Part shown: in pieces, positions 42,664 to 50,248 of the stretch
How the letters are laid out: every line of letters starts with the position of its first letter
How positions within the stretch are numbered: the first letter of the stretch is position 1
NCBI RefSeq assembly: GCF_900188185.1
Contig: NZ_FZPA01000006.1
Coordinates: forward strand, 1-64,000
Origin: Sphingopyxis indica
GTDB lineage: Bacteria > Pseudomonadota > Alphaproteobacteria > Sphingomonadales > Sphingomonadaceae
Direction of reading: 5' to 3'
DNA: 64,000 nucleotides
Notes under the pieces: model-generated
Databases searched by the model: none
The model's input: the letters and a program-made list of their open reading frames with translations, nothing else
Told to the model about the DNA's origin: nothing
Made by a program: the position numbers and the translations under genes

Positions 42664-44625
42664 ATGAAACGCGCGTGGATGATGATAGCGATGTTGCCGT
42701 GGGCGGGCGCCGCCGCGGCACAGGACGCGGCGAGCGAGGCGACGCGAACCGCGCAGGCCGAACTGGCGGCGCGGCTGCCGCTCGACGACCCGCAGGATTT
42801 CGCCAACGCCGCGCGCGGCAAGATCGCCGAGATCAAGGACGGACTGATCGTCGCCAAGGACGGCAAGGTCATCTGGGATCGCCGCGCCTATGATTTTCTG
42901 AACGGCACGGCGGCGCCCGATACGGTCAATCCGTCGCTGTGGCGGCAGGCGCGGCTCAACGCGATCCACGGATTGTTCGAGGTCGTTCCGGACAAAATCT
43001 GGCAGCTGCGCGGCTATGATCTGTCGGTGATGACGGTCATCCGCGGCAAGACCGGCTGGATCGTCGTCGACCCGCTGCTCTCCGAAGAAGCCGCGGCGGC
43101 GGCGTGGAAGCTGTTCGCCGAAACGGTCGAGGCGAAAGGCGCCAAGCGCCCGATCAAAGCGGTCATCTTTTCGCACAGCCACAGCGACCATTTCGGCGGC
43201 GTCGGCGGCATCGTGACGCCCGAGCAGGTGGCGAAGGAGAAGATCCGCATCATCGCCCCGCACGGCTTTTCCGAAGAGGCGACGTCGGAAAATGTCCTCG
43301 CCGGCGGCGCGATGAGCCGGCGCGCGCTCTATATGTTCGGGTCGATCCTGCCGCCCGGGCCGAAGGGCCAGGTCGACACCGGGCTCGGTCCGCGGCTGTC
43401 GGCGGGGACGATCGGCTACATGGAGCCGACCGAGACGGTCCCGGCGACCGGCGCGACGCTGACCATCGACGGGATCGAATTCGACGCGATGGACGCCGGC
43501 GGCACCGAGGCGCCGGCCGAAATGGTCTTCTATATCCCCGCCTACCGCGCGCTGCACACGACCGAGGTCGTCACCCACAATCTCCACAATATCCTGACCC
43601 TGCGCGGCGCGCAGGTGCGCGACGCGCTGCGCTGGTCGAAGGTGATCGACGCGATGCTGCTCAAATGGGGCGGCAAGGCCGAGGTCGCGCTCGGCTCGCA
43701 TCACTGGCCGACGTGGGGCGCGGATAATGTGAAGGCGCTGCTCACCGATCAGCGCGATGCCTATCGCTACGTCCACGACCGCACGCTGTTCCTCGCCAAT
43801 CGCGGCGCGACGCTGCACGAGCTCGCCGATCAGACGCCCGAAGCGCCGGTGCAGGGCCGCGACTTTTCGACCCGCGATTATTACGGGACGCTCAACCACA
43901 ATATGAAGGCGACCTATCAGCGCTATTTCGGCTGGTGGGACGGCAATCCCGCCAATCTGAACCCCCTGCCCCCCGAACAGAGCGCCGCCCGATATGTCGC
44001 GCTGGCGGGCGGTGCCGACCGGCTGCTCGCGGCGGGACAGGCGGCGATCGCGGCGGGCGATTATCGCTGGGCGGCCGAGCTTTTGAACAAGCTCGTCTTT
44101 GCCGAGCCCGACAATGCGGCCGGTCGCGCGGCGCTCGCCTCGGCCTATGACCAGCTCGGCTATCAGGCCGAATCGGGGGCGTGGCGCAACTATTATCTCG
44201 CCGCCGCGGCGACGCTGCGCGGCACCGAGCTCGATACGGTGTCGGGCAACGGGCAAAGCCGCTCGTTCGTCAGCGCGATCCCGACGCCGGTTTTTTTCGA
44301 CGCGCTCGCGACGCGCTTCGACGCCGCAAAGGGCAAGGCGCTCGCCGGCACCTTCCAGTTCGTGCTGCCCGACAGCAAGGAAGCGGTCGCGGTCGTCGTC
44401 GAGGGCGGGGTCGAATTCCCGCGCTATGGCGTCACCGATCCGGCGCCGGTCGCGACGATCACCGTCGACCGGGCGACGCTCGACGACGTGATGCTGGGCC
44501 AGGCGCAATTTCCGGCGCTGCTGCAATCGGGCGCGATCAAGATCGACGGCGACCGCACCGCCTTCTTGTCGTGGTTCGCGCTGCACCCGCCGGCCGATCC
44601 GCGCTTCAACGTGGTGGTGCCTTAG
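42664..44625 (+). CDS. Secreted alkyl sulfatase, metallo-beta-lactamase fold
   Basis: A 653-residue enzyme of the SdsA1 type, hydrolysing alkyl sulphate esters such as detergent-like compounds. It has a signal peptide (MKRAWMMIAMLPWAGAAAA). The zinc-binding HSHSDHFGG motif (171-179) starts the catalytic domain, with GTEAPAEMVFYIP and GSHHWPTWG as further metal or substrate parts. The second half contains the alkyl-sulfatase dimerisation region (RDYYGTLNHNMKATYQRYFGWWDGNPANLNPLPPEQ) and a C-terminal SCP2-like domain. Length fits the family. Confidence 0.9.
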   Translation: MKRAWMMIAMLPWAGAAAAQDAASEATRTAQAELAARLPLDDPQDFANAARGKIAEIKDGLIVAKDGKVIWDRRAYDFLNGTAAPDTVNPSLWRQARLNAIHGLFEVVPDKIWQLRGYDLSVMTVIRGKTGWIVVDPLLSEEAAAAAWKLFAETVEAKGAKRPIKAVIFSHSHSDHFGGVGGIVTPEQVAKEKIRIIAPHGFSEEATSENVLAGGAMSRRALYMFGSILPPGPKGQVDTGLGPRLSAGTIGYMEPTETVPATGATLTIDGIEFDAMDAGGTEAPAEMVFYIPAYRALHTTEVVTHNLHNILTLRGAQVRDALRWSKVIDAMLLKWGGKAEVALGSHHWPTWGADNVKALLTDQRDAYRYVHDRTLFLANRGATLHELADQTPEAPVQGRDFSTRDYYGTLNHNMKATYQRYFGWWDGNPANLNPLPPEQSAARYVALAGGADRLLAAGQAAIAAGDYRWAAELLNKLVFAEPDNAAGRAALASAYDQLGYQAESGAWRNYYLAAAATLRGTELDTVSGNGQSRSFVSAIPTPVFFDALATRFDAAKGKALAGTFQFVLPDSKEAVAVVVEGGVEFPRYGVTDPAPVATITVDRATLDDVMLGQAQFPALLQSGAIKIDGDRTAFLSWFALHPPADPRFNVVVP

Positions 44626-44632
44626 GGCGGGT

Positions 44633-45511
44633 TCAGGGCATCCAGCCGGCCCAGTCTTCGAGCAGATAGCGCGCGATCGCGAGCGGCGGCGGCACCATGA
44701 AGGGCGCCTCCATATCGCCGCCGAGCGCCGCGCGCACCTCGGCGCGGTCGACCCACATCGCCGCCTCGATCTCGGTTTCGTCGAGCGTCAGCGCGGGGTC
44801 GGTGGCGACGGCGCGGCAACCGACCATCAGCGACGAGGGAAAGGGCCAGGGCTGGCTCGCGACATAGGTCACGTCCGACACGCGGATTCCGGCTTCCTCG
44901 AAAAGCTCGCGCGCGACCGCTTCCTCGAGCGATTCGCCGGGCTCGACGAAGCCCGCGAGCGCCGAGAACATGCCCGGCGGGAATTGCCGCTGGCGCCCGA
45001 CGAGGACGCGGCCGTCATGTTCGGCGAGCATGATGACCACCGGGTCGACGCGCGGAAAATGCTCGGCGCCGCAGCCGCCGCAGCGACGCCCCCAGCCGGC
45101 GCGGAAAATCCCGGTCGGGGACCCGCACACCGCGCAAAAGCCGTGGCGCGCGTGCCAGTCGACGAGGCTGCGCGCGCCGCCATAGAGCGCGAGGTCCTGA
45201 GGCGACAGCAGCGGCAGGAGCCGCATCACGGTGCGCGAGCGCGCGTCGATGCGCGCGCCGCGCGGCGCTTCGCGCACGAAATAGGGGATGCCGCGATCGT
45301 CGCGGCCGAGCAGCATCAGTGCGCGGTCGTCGGCGGGATCGAGCGGCTCCCAGCGCAGCCCGCCGCCGTCGCCCGGCACGAAATCGACGCCGTCGAGCGC
45401 GAGGCAGCGCGCGCGCGGATCGACGCACGCCGCGGCGAACGCCTGCGGATCGGTGCGAAGCTGGTCGGCGCGGTCGAGCCACGCCCCGACAAAACCCAAT
45501 GGATTGGGCAT
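44633..45511 (-). CDS. nudC: NADH pyrophosphatase NudC
   Basis: A 292-residue Nudix hydrolase that cleaves NADH and removes NAD caps from RNA in other bacteria. A zinc ribbon, Cys126/129/144/147 (CAVC...CGGC), precedes the Nudix box GFVEPGESLEEAVARELFEEAGI (about 187-209). The family-specific SQPWPFPSSLM follows. The N-terminal roughly 110 residues are a typical NudC domain. It starts within the stop of the serine hydrolase gene (overlap of 1 bp), so it is translationally coupled, in a mutY-hydrolase-nudC operon. Confidence 0.95.
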   Translation of the reverse strand: MPNPLGFVGAWLDRADQLRTDPQAFAAACVDPRARCLALDGVDFVPGDGGGLRWEPLDPADDRALMLLGRDDRGIPYFVREAPRGARIDARSRTVMRLLPLLSPQDLALYGGARSLVDWHARHGFCAVCGSPTGIFRAGWGRRCGGCGAEHFPRVDPVVIMLAEHDGRVLVGRQRQFPPGMFSALAGFVEPGESLEEAVARELFEEAGIRVSDVTYVASQPWPFPSSLMVGCRAVATDPALTLDETEIEAAMWVDRAEVRAALGGDMEAPFMVPPPLAIARYLLEDWAGWMP

Positions 45512-46797
45512 CAGCTCATCACATCCAGGTAGAAATTCTTGCCGAAATCGGCCTGAAAGGGCAGCGCGTTCGACGGCATATATTGCGTATAGCCGCCGAC
45601 GCGATAGCCGCGCCTGCGGTCGACGAAGCCCACCGTTCCCGCGGCGCCCGCCCAGCCGTAAAGCCCCTCGCCGGTCGGCGAGGTCGGCAGCGAGACGCGC
45701 CCGCCCGCGCCGAAGCCTTCGCCGTCGATGAACGTGCCCTTGCGGTCGATGCTGTCGTCGATCAGGTTCGACATGGCGAGGCGCGCGGTTTCCGGTTTCA
45801 TGATGCGCACGCCACCCGTCGCGCCCTCGCCGAGCAGCATCGCGAGGAAGCGGTCATAGTCGCGCGCGCTCGAAACCAGCCCGCCGCCGCCATAAGGCAC
45901 CGGCGGTTTGTCGAGATAGATCGAGCTGGTCGCGGGGTCGATCGGGATCAGCGCGCCCGCGACGGGCGCATAGTTGGTGGTCAGCCGCCCGACCTCGCTC
46001 GCGGGAACCTGGAACCAGGTGCTCGTCATGCCGAGCGGATCGAAAAGGCGCGCCTTGAGGAAGGCCTCGAACGGCTGGCCCGAGACCAGCTCGATCACCC
46101 GCCCCATCAGGTCGAGCCCGACCGAATAGCTCCAACGCGTGCCGGGCTCATAGACGAGCGGCAGTTCGGCGAGGCGGTCGGCAAAGGCCGCGAGGCTGGG
46201 CGCGGGCGTCGCATCGGCAAATCCGGGGATCGGGAGCCGGCTGACCTGCCCGCCGAGGATGCCCGCCTTGTTATAGGCGTCGCGGATCGGCCCCTTCTGG
46301 ATGATGCCATAGCCGAGCCCCGCGGTGTGGGTGAGCAACTGGCGCACCGTGATCGGCGTCTTTGCCGGATGCACGGCGGTGATCGACCCGTCGGGCGTAT
46401 CCTGAACCTTCATATTGCGGAAAGCCGGAAGGAAATCGGCGATCGGCTGGTCGAGCCCCATCTTGCCGTCCTCGATCAGCAGCATCGCCGCCATCGCGGT
46501 GACCGGCTTGGTCATCGAATAGAGCCGCCACAGCGTGTCGGGGCCGACCGGCCTCGTTGAATCCATCGCCTGCGTCCCCGCGCCGAAATAGAGCGGCGCC
46601 TCCTGCCCCTTGCCGATGCAGGCGAGCGTGCTCGCAAGCTCGCCGCGATCGACGAAACCGGTGATGAAGGCATTGGTCGCCGGAAACAGCGCAGCGCCGT
46701 CGGCGCGGAACGCAAAGGCCGCGCCGGGCAGAAAGGCCGCGGCGCCGCCGAGCGCCATGCCGCCGAGCAACGCCCGGCGCGAAACCATCCGATTCAT
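45511..46797 (-). CDS. Secreted serine hydrolase, class C beta-lactamase family
   Basis: A 428-residue penicillin-binding-like serine hydrolase. An N-terminal twin-arginine-like signal (SRRALLGGMALGGAAAFLPGAAFA) precedes the domain. The SxxK motif is SMTK (Ser94, Lys97), the Tyr motif is in GTRWSYSVGLDL, and C-terminal parts are YGWAGAAGTVGFVDRRRGYRVGGYTQYMP. Many members are esterases or D-aminopeptidases rather than beta-lactamases, so resistance cannot be assumed. Its start overlaps the mutY stop by 4 bp (ATGA). Confidence 0.88.
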   Translation of the reverse strand: MNRMVSRRALLGGMALGGAAAFLPGAAFAFRADGAALFPATNAFITGFVDRGELASTLACIGKGQEAPLYFGAGTQAMDSTRPVGPDTLWRLYSMTKPVTAMAAMLLIEDGKMGLDQPIADFLPAFRNMKVQDTPDGSITAVHPAKTPITVRQLLTHTAGLGYGIIQKGPIRDAYNKAGILGGQVSRLPIPGFADATPAPSLAAFADRLAELPLVYEPGTRWSYSVGLDLMGRVIELVSGQPFEAFLKARLFDPLGMTSTWFQVPASEVGRLTTNYAPVAGALIPIDPATSSIYLDKPPVPYGGGGLVSSARDYDRFLAMLLGEGATGGVRIMKPETARLAMSNLIDDSIDRKGTFIDGEGFGAGGRVSLPTSPTGEGLYGWAGAAGTVGFVDRRRGYRVGGYTQYMPSNALPFQADFGKNFYLDVMS

Positions 46798-47834
46798 CCC
46801 TTTCTCTCCCGCATCTTGTCGACGAGCTTGCGATAGAGCGTCGGCAGGCCCGCCGCGTCAAGCGTCGCGAGCGGCCACCATTCGCCTTCCGCTGCGGCAA
46901 GCGGGGCTTCGCGCCGCACCAGCGTCAGCCGAAGGTCGAAATGGGTGAAGCCATGATCGACTTCGGCAATCCCCGACTCGGCGGGCGGCATTGCCGCCCA
47001 CTCGCCGCCGGGCAACGCGCGCATCCCGCCGAGCATCCCCTTTTCGGGACGTCGCACGAGCCACAACCGATCGTCGCGCTCGATCCAGTGGGCGATCCCG
47101 TAACGCTGCGGCTTCGCCTTCTTCGCGGGCTTGACCGGCAGGCGTTCGATGTCGGCGCGCCCGCGCGCACGGCAATCGGCGCCGACGGGGCAGCGGTCGC
47201 AGGCCGGAGCGCGCGGGGTGCAGACGCCCGCCCCGAGGTCCATCAGCGCCTGCGCGAAATCGCCCGGCCGATCAGCGGGGACCAGCGGCGCCAGTTCAGC
47301 CTTGAACGCGCGCTTGGCTGCGGGAAGCGGGGTTTCGATCAGCCGATGACGCGCGATCACCCGCTCGATATTGGCATCGACGACGACCGCGGGCCGGCCG
47401 AAGGCGATCGCCGCAACCGCGGCGGCGGTGTAGTCGCCGACCCCCGGCAGGCTGCGCAGTCCCGCTTCGCTGTCCGGAAAACCGCCGCCATGATCGCGGA
47501 CGATGGCGCGCGCGCAGGCGAGCAGGTTGCGTGCGCGGGCATAATAGCCGAGCCCCGCCCACGCCGCCATGACGTCGGCATCGTCCGCTGCTGCAAGGTC
47601 GGCGACCGTCGGCCAGCGCGCGGTGAAGCGCTCGTAATAGCCCGCGACCGCGGCGACGGTCGTCTGCTGGAGCATCACTTCGGCCATCCAGACGCGATAG
47701 GGATCGGGCACCCTTCCGCTTCCCGGCGGCACCCGCCATGGCAGCGCGCGCGCCGACCGGTCGTACCAGTCGAGCAGGCGGCCGGCGAAATCGCCGCACG
47801 CGGCATCGGGGGGCTCGGAAGTCTGGACGCTCAC
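46794..47834 (-). CDS. mutY: A/G-specific adenine DNA glycosylase MutY
   Basis: A 346-residue repair glycosylase removing adenine opposite 8-oxoguanine. Signature parts are AEVMLQQTTVA with the catalytic Glu, the helix-hairpin-helix LPGVGDYTAAAVAAIAFG with VVDANIERV (Asp), and the [4Fe-4S] cysteine cluster C-x6-C-x2-C-x5-C in CTPRAPACDRCPVGADC. The C-terminal Nudix-like domain (YGIAHWIERDDRLWLVRRPEKGMLGGM) recognises the oxidised base. It is first in an operon with the serine hydrolase and nudC, and is divergent from the DUF721 gene, with as little as 14 bp between start codons. Confidence 0.95.
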   Translation of the reverse strand: MSVQTSEPPDAACGDFAGRLLDWYDRSARALPWRVPPGSGRVPDPYRVWMAEVMLQQTTVAAVAGYYERFTARWPTVADLAAADDADVMAAWAGLGYYARARNLLACARAIVRDHGGGFPDSEAGLRSLPGVGDYTAAAVAAIAFGRPAVVVDANIERVIARHRLIETPLPAAKRAFKAELAPLVPADRPGDFAQALMDLGAGVCTPRAPACDRCPVGADCRARGRADIERLPVKPAKKAKPQRYGIAHWIERDDRLWLVRRPEKGMLGGMRALPGGEWAAMPPAESGIAEVDHGFTHFDLRLTLVRREAPLAAAEGEWWPLATLDAAGLPTLYRKLVDKMRERKG

Positions 47835-47848
47835 CCCCCGCCTATGGC

Positions 47849-48427
47849 ATGGCGGCGCGCATGGCGAAAGCAGGCAGCGAGGATAAGCCCGCCAAAAAGG
47901 CGAAGGCGAAAACGGGGACGAAAAAGGCGCCCGCGCGCCCCTATGAGCGTCCGCGCGGCGGCGAGCCGCGTGCGATCGCCGACCTCGTCCCCGAGATCGG
48001 CCGCGCCGCCTTTCGCAAGTTCGGCTTCATCCAGTCGTCGGTCGTCAGCCGCTGGCGCGAGATCGTCGGCGACCGGCTCGCCGACGTGACCCAGCCCGCG
48101 ATGATCCGCTTTCCCACGGGGCAGAAGGCCGGCGGCACGCTGCACCTGACGATCAGCGGCGCGCACGCCCCGATGCTCCAGCACGTCACGCCCGACATCA
48201 TCGCCGCGGTCAATCGCTTCTTCGGCTATGCCGCGATCGCGCAGGTTCGCATGACCCACGGCCAGATCGAACGCGCGCCGCCCGTTCAGCCTGCCGCAAT
48301 GCTGAAGCCCGTACCCGCCGAGCTGGGGGAGAGTCTGCGCGACATCGGCGACCCCGAGCTTCGCACCGTGCTCGAACGCATGGCGGCGGGGCTCGCGGCA
48401 CCGCCGAAGCTCCCCAAGATCAGCTGA
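47849..48427 (+). CDS. DUF721 / DciA-family protein
   Basis: A 192-residue protein with a basic Lys/Ala-rich N-terminus followed by the DUF721 domain (ADLVPEIGRAAFRKFGFIQSSVVSRWREIVGDRLADVTQPAMIRFP...GTLHLTISGAHAPMLQHVTPDIIAAVNRFFGYAAI). DciA is the replicative helicase loader or regulator in many bacteria lacking DnaC/DnaI; most DUF721 proteins are DciA, but this exact assignment is inferred from family knowledge. A start at 47861 is also possible (188 residues). Its divergent neighbour mutY starts 14-26 bp away, leaving almost no room for promoters. Confidence 0.8.
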   Translation: MAARMAKAGSEDKPAKKAKAKTGTKKAPARPYERPRGGEPRAIADLVPEIGRAAFRKFGFIQSSVVSRWREIVGDRLADVTQPAMIRFPTGQKAGGTLHLTISGAHAPMLQHVTPDIIAAVNRFFGYAAIAQVRMTHGQIERAPPVQPAAMLKPVPAELGESLRDIGDPELRTVLERMAAGLAAPPKLPKIS

Positions 48428-48439
48428 ACGAAAGACCCG

Positions 48440-49159
48440 ATGGCCCGTCCACCCGTCCACATCCCCAGGTATCTTCTCGCCGCCGTGCTGCTGCCGCTGT
48501 CGAGCATCCCGCTGCTCACCGCAGCCGCCCCCCCGGCCGCCACCGCCTGGTCGGCGACGATCGGCGAGAGCGGCATCGGCGCCTACAGCGTCGGCAACCC
48601 GCAGGCTAAGGTGAAGCTGGTCGAATATTTCAGCTACACCTGCTCGCACTGCGCCGAGTTCGCGAAGGAAGCGGGGGTGCCGCTCAAGGCGCAATATATC
48701 GACAAGGGCAGCGTCCTTTTCGAATATCGCAACCTGATCCGCGACCCCGTCGACATGACCGCGGCGATGCTCGCGCGCTGCGGCGGGGCGAAGGCCTTCG
48801 CCGCCAATCATCAGGCGATCTTTGCCGCGCAGCCGGTCTGGCTCGCCAAGGCCGCGAAGCTGACCAAGGAGCAGCAGGCGCCATGGTATCAGGGCGCGCT
48901 CGGCGAACGCACGGCGCGCATCGCCGCCGATGTCGGGCTCGACGCGCTGATGCGCGGGCGCGGCTATAGCGCGGCGCAGATCAAGGCCTGCCTTTCGAGC
49001 GGCGTTGCCGAGGCCGAACTGATGGGGATGACGAATATCGGCCTCAATGCCGACCGCGTGAAAGGCACCCCCACCTTCTTCATCAACGGCCGCCGCGCCG
49101 AAGTCGGTCATTGGCCCGAACTCAAAACCCTGCTCGACGCCGCGATCAAGGGCTCCTAA
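48440..49159 (+). CDS. DsbA-family thioredoxin-like protein, first copy
   Basis: A 239-residue exported oxidoreductase with N-terminal signal (LLAAVLLPLSSIPLLTAAA), catalytic motif CSHC (Cys68, Cys71) and the cis-proline segment GTPTFFING. The alpha-helical insert is between the motifs. It belongs with DsbA/Com1-type enzymes introducing disulphides in periplasmic proteins. It lies 12 bp after the DUF721 gene. The next gene encodes a related lipoprotein form; its first possible ATG overlaps this stop. Confidence 0.88.
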   Translation: MARPPVHIPRYLLAAVLLPLSSIPLLTAAAPPAATAWSATIGESGIGAYSVGNPQAKVKLVEYFSYTCSHCAEFAKEAGVPLKAQYIDKGSVLFEYRNLIRDPVDMTAAMLARCGGAKAFAANHQAIFAAQPVWLAKAAKLTKEQQAPWYQGALGERTARIAADVGLDALMRGRGYSAAQIKACLSSGVAEAELMGMTNIGLNADRVKGTPTFFINGRRAEVGHWPELKTLLDAAIKGS

Positions 49160-49194
49160 TGATTCTGCATCGACGAATGTTTCCGGAGAATGAC

Positions 49195-49944
49195 GTGAAG
49201 ACCCAGCCCCTTCTGCGCCTCGCCATCCTGTCCTCGCTCGGCGCGCTCGCGCTCGCCGCCTGCGGCGACAGCAAGACCGACACCACCGAAGAGCAAGCGG
49301 TGATCGCCAAGGTCGCGCCGCCCGCCGGCAAGAGCTGGTCCGACGTCGTCGCCGTGACGCCCGAGGGCGGCCGCGTGATGGGCAACCCCGACGCGCCGAT
49401 CAAGATCGTCGAATTCGCGTCGCTGACCTGCCCGCACTGCGCCGATTTCGCGACCGAAAGCCATGAAGAGATGAAGCGCGACTTCATCGACACCGGCCGC
49501 GTCAGCCTGGAGCTGCGCAACTTCATCCGCGACGGGCTCGACCTGACCGCCGCCGCGATCACCCATTGCGCGCCGGTCGAGCGCTATTTCCCGCTGACGC
49601 AGAGCACCTTTGCCTCGCAGGCGCAGATTTTCGAAGCCGCGCAGGCCAATCCGCAGGGCTATGAGGCCGCGATGAAATCGCCGCCCAGCGTCCGTTTCCA
49701 GCAGCTCGCCAAGGCGATGCAACTCGACCAATTCTATCAGTCGCGCGGGATGACCGGCGAACAGGTCAATGCCTGCCTCGGCAAGGTCGACGATATCCAG
49801 AAGCTCGAGGATGCGACCAACGAAGCGGTCAAGAAATATGACGTGCGCGGCACGCCGACCTTCCTGATCAACGGGCAGGTCACCGAGGGCGTCGCGACCT
49901 GGCCGCTGATGCGCGACCGGTTGCGCACGATGGGCGCGCGCTGA
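49195..49944 (+). CDS. DsbA-family lipoprotein, second copy
   Basis: A 249-residue thiol-disulphide oxidoreductase with a lipobox (LALAAC, Cys23), an active site CPHC (Cys79, Cys82) and cis-Pro segment GTPTFLING. The N-terminal signal and lipobox show membrane attachment in the periplasm. The GTG start at 49195 is preferred for its GGAGAA upstream and immediate signal sequence; ATGs at 49159 and 49177 add residues without signal character. It is similar to the previous gene in the catalytic domain, an apparent tandem pair. It is followed by octamer-repeat locus E. Confidence 0.85.
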   Translation: MKTQPLLRLAILSSLGALALAACGDSKTDTTEEQAVIAKVAPPAGKSWSDVVAVTPEGGRVMGNPDAPIKIVEFASLTCPHCADFATESHEEMKRDFIDTGRVSLELRNFIRDGLDLTAAAITHCAPVERYFPLTQSTFASQAQIFEAAQANPQGYEAAMKSPPSVRFQQLAKAMQLDQFYQSRGMTGEQVNACLGKVDDIQKLEDATNEAVKKYDVRGTPTFLINGQVTEGVATWPLMRDRLRTMGAR

Positions 49945-49983
49945 CGCCGTCAGATTTGAAGCGCAGAGCGCGCGGAGAAAGAG

Positions 49984-50136
49984 TTTCACGCGGAGGCGCG
50001 GAGGCGCGGAGAAATCGTGCAGGCCGCGAAGCGGCCCTCCGCCCAGCGATTGTGCCAAACCGAACCGCGGCGAAAGAAGGGCCGGCCCCGAATGCCTTCC
50101 TCCGCGCCTCCGCGTCTCCGCGTCTCCGCGTGAACC
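49984..50136. repeat. Octanucleotide-periodic inverted-repeat element, locus E (non-coding)
   Basis: Left arm 49984-50013 is made of CGCGGAGG units and right arm 50097-50136 carries the inverted CGCGGAGA/CGCGGAGG units, one unit longer than the left. The enclosed centre is about 83 bp without a gene. It accounts for half of the 304-bp gap before smc, which otherwise has only the smc start region. Confidence 0.87.
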
Positions 50137-50248
50137 TTTCGACACCTCTTGCGACTCCCCCGCCCGCGCGGCATGACGGCAGCAAAGGGGGATATGTGAC
50201 GCCGACGTTACACGGCCTGCGATTCGACCGACTGCACGGGGGGTTTTC

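Noticed and set aside
42580..44586. A 668-codon antisense frame over the alkyl sulfatase gene
   Set aside because: Shadow frame of a high-GC gene with no recognisable motif.
45511..46797. Beta-lactam resistance gene
   Set aside because: The SxxK/Y motifs fit class C-like serine hydrolases in general; nothing shows beta-lactamase activity, so it is called only a serine hydrolase.
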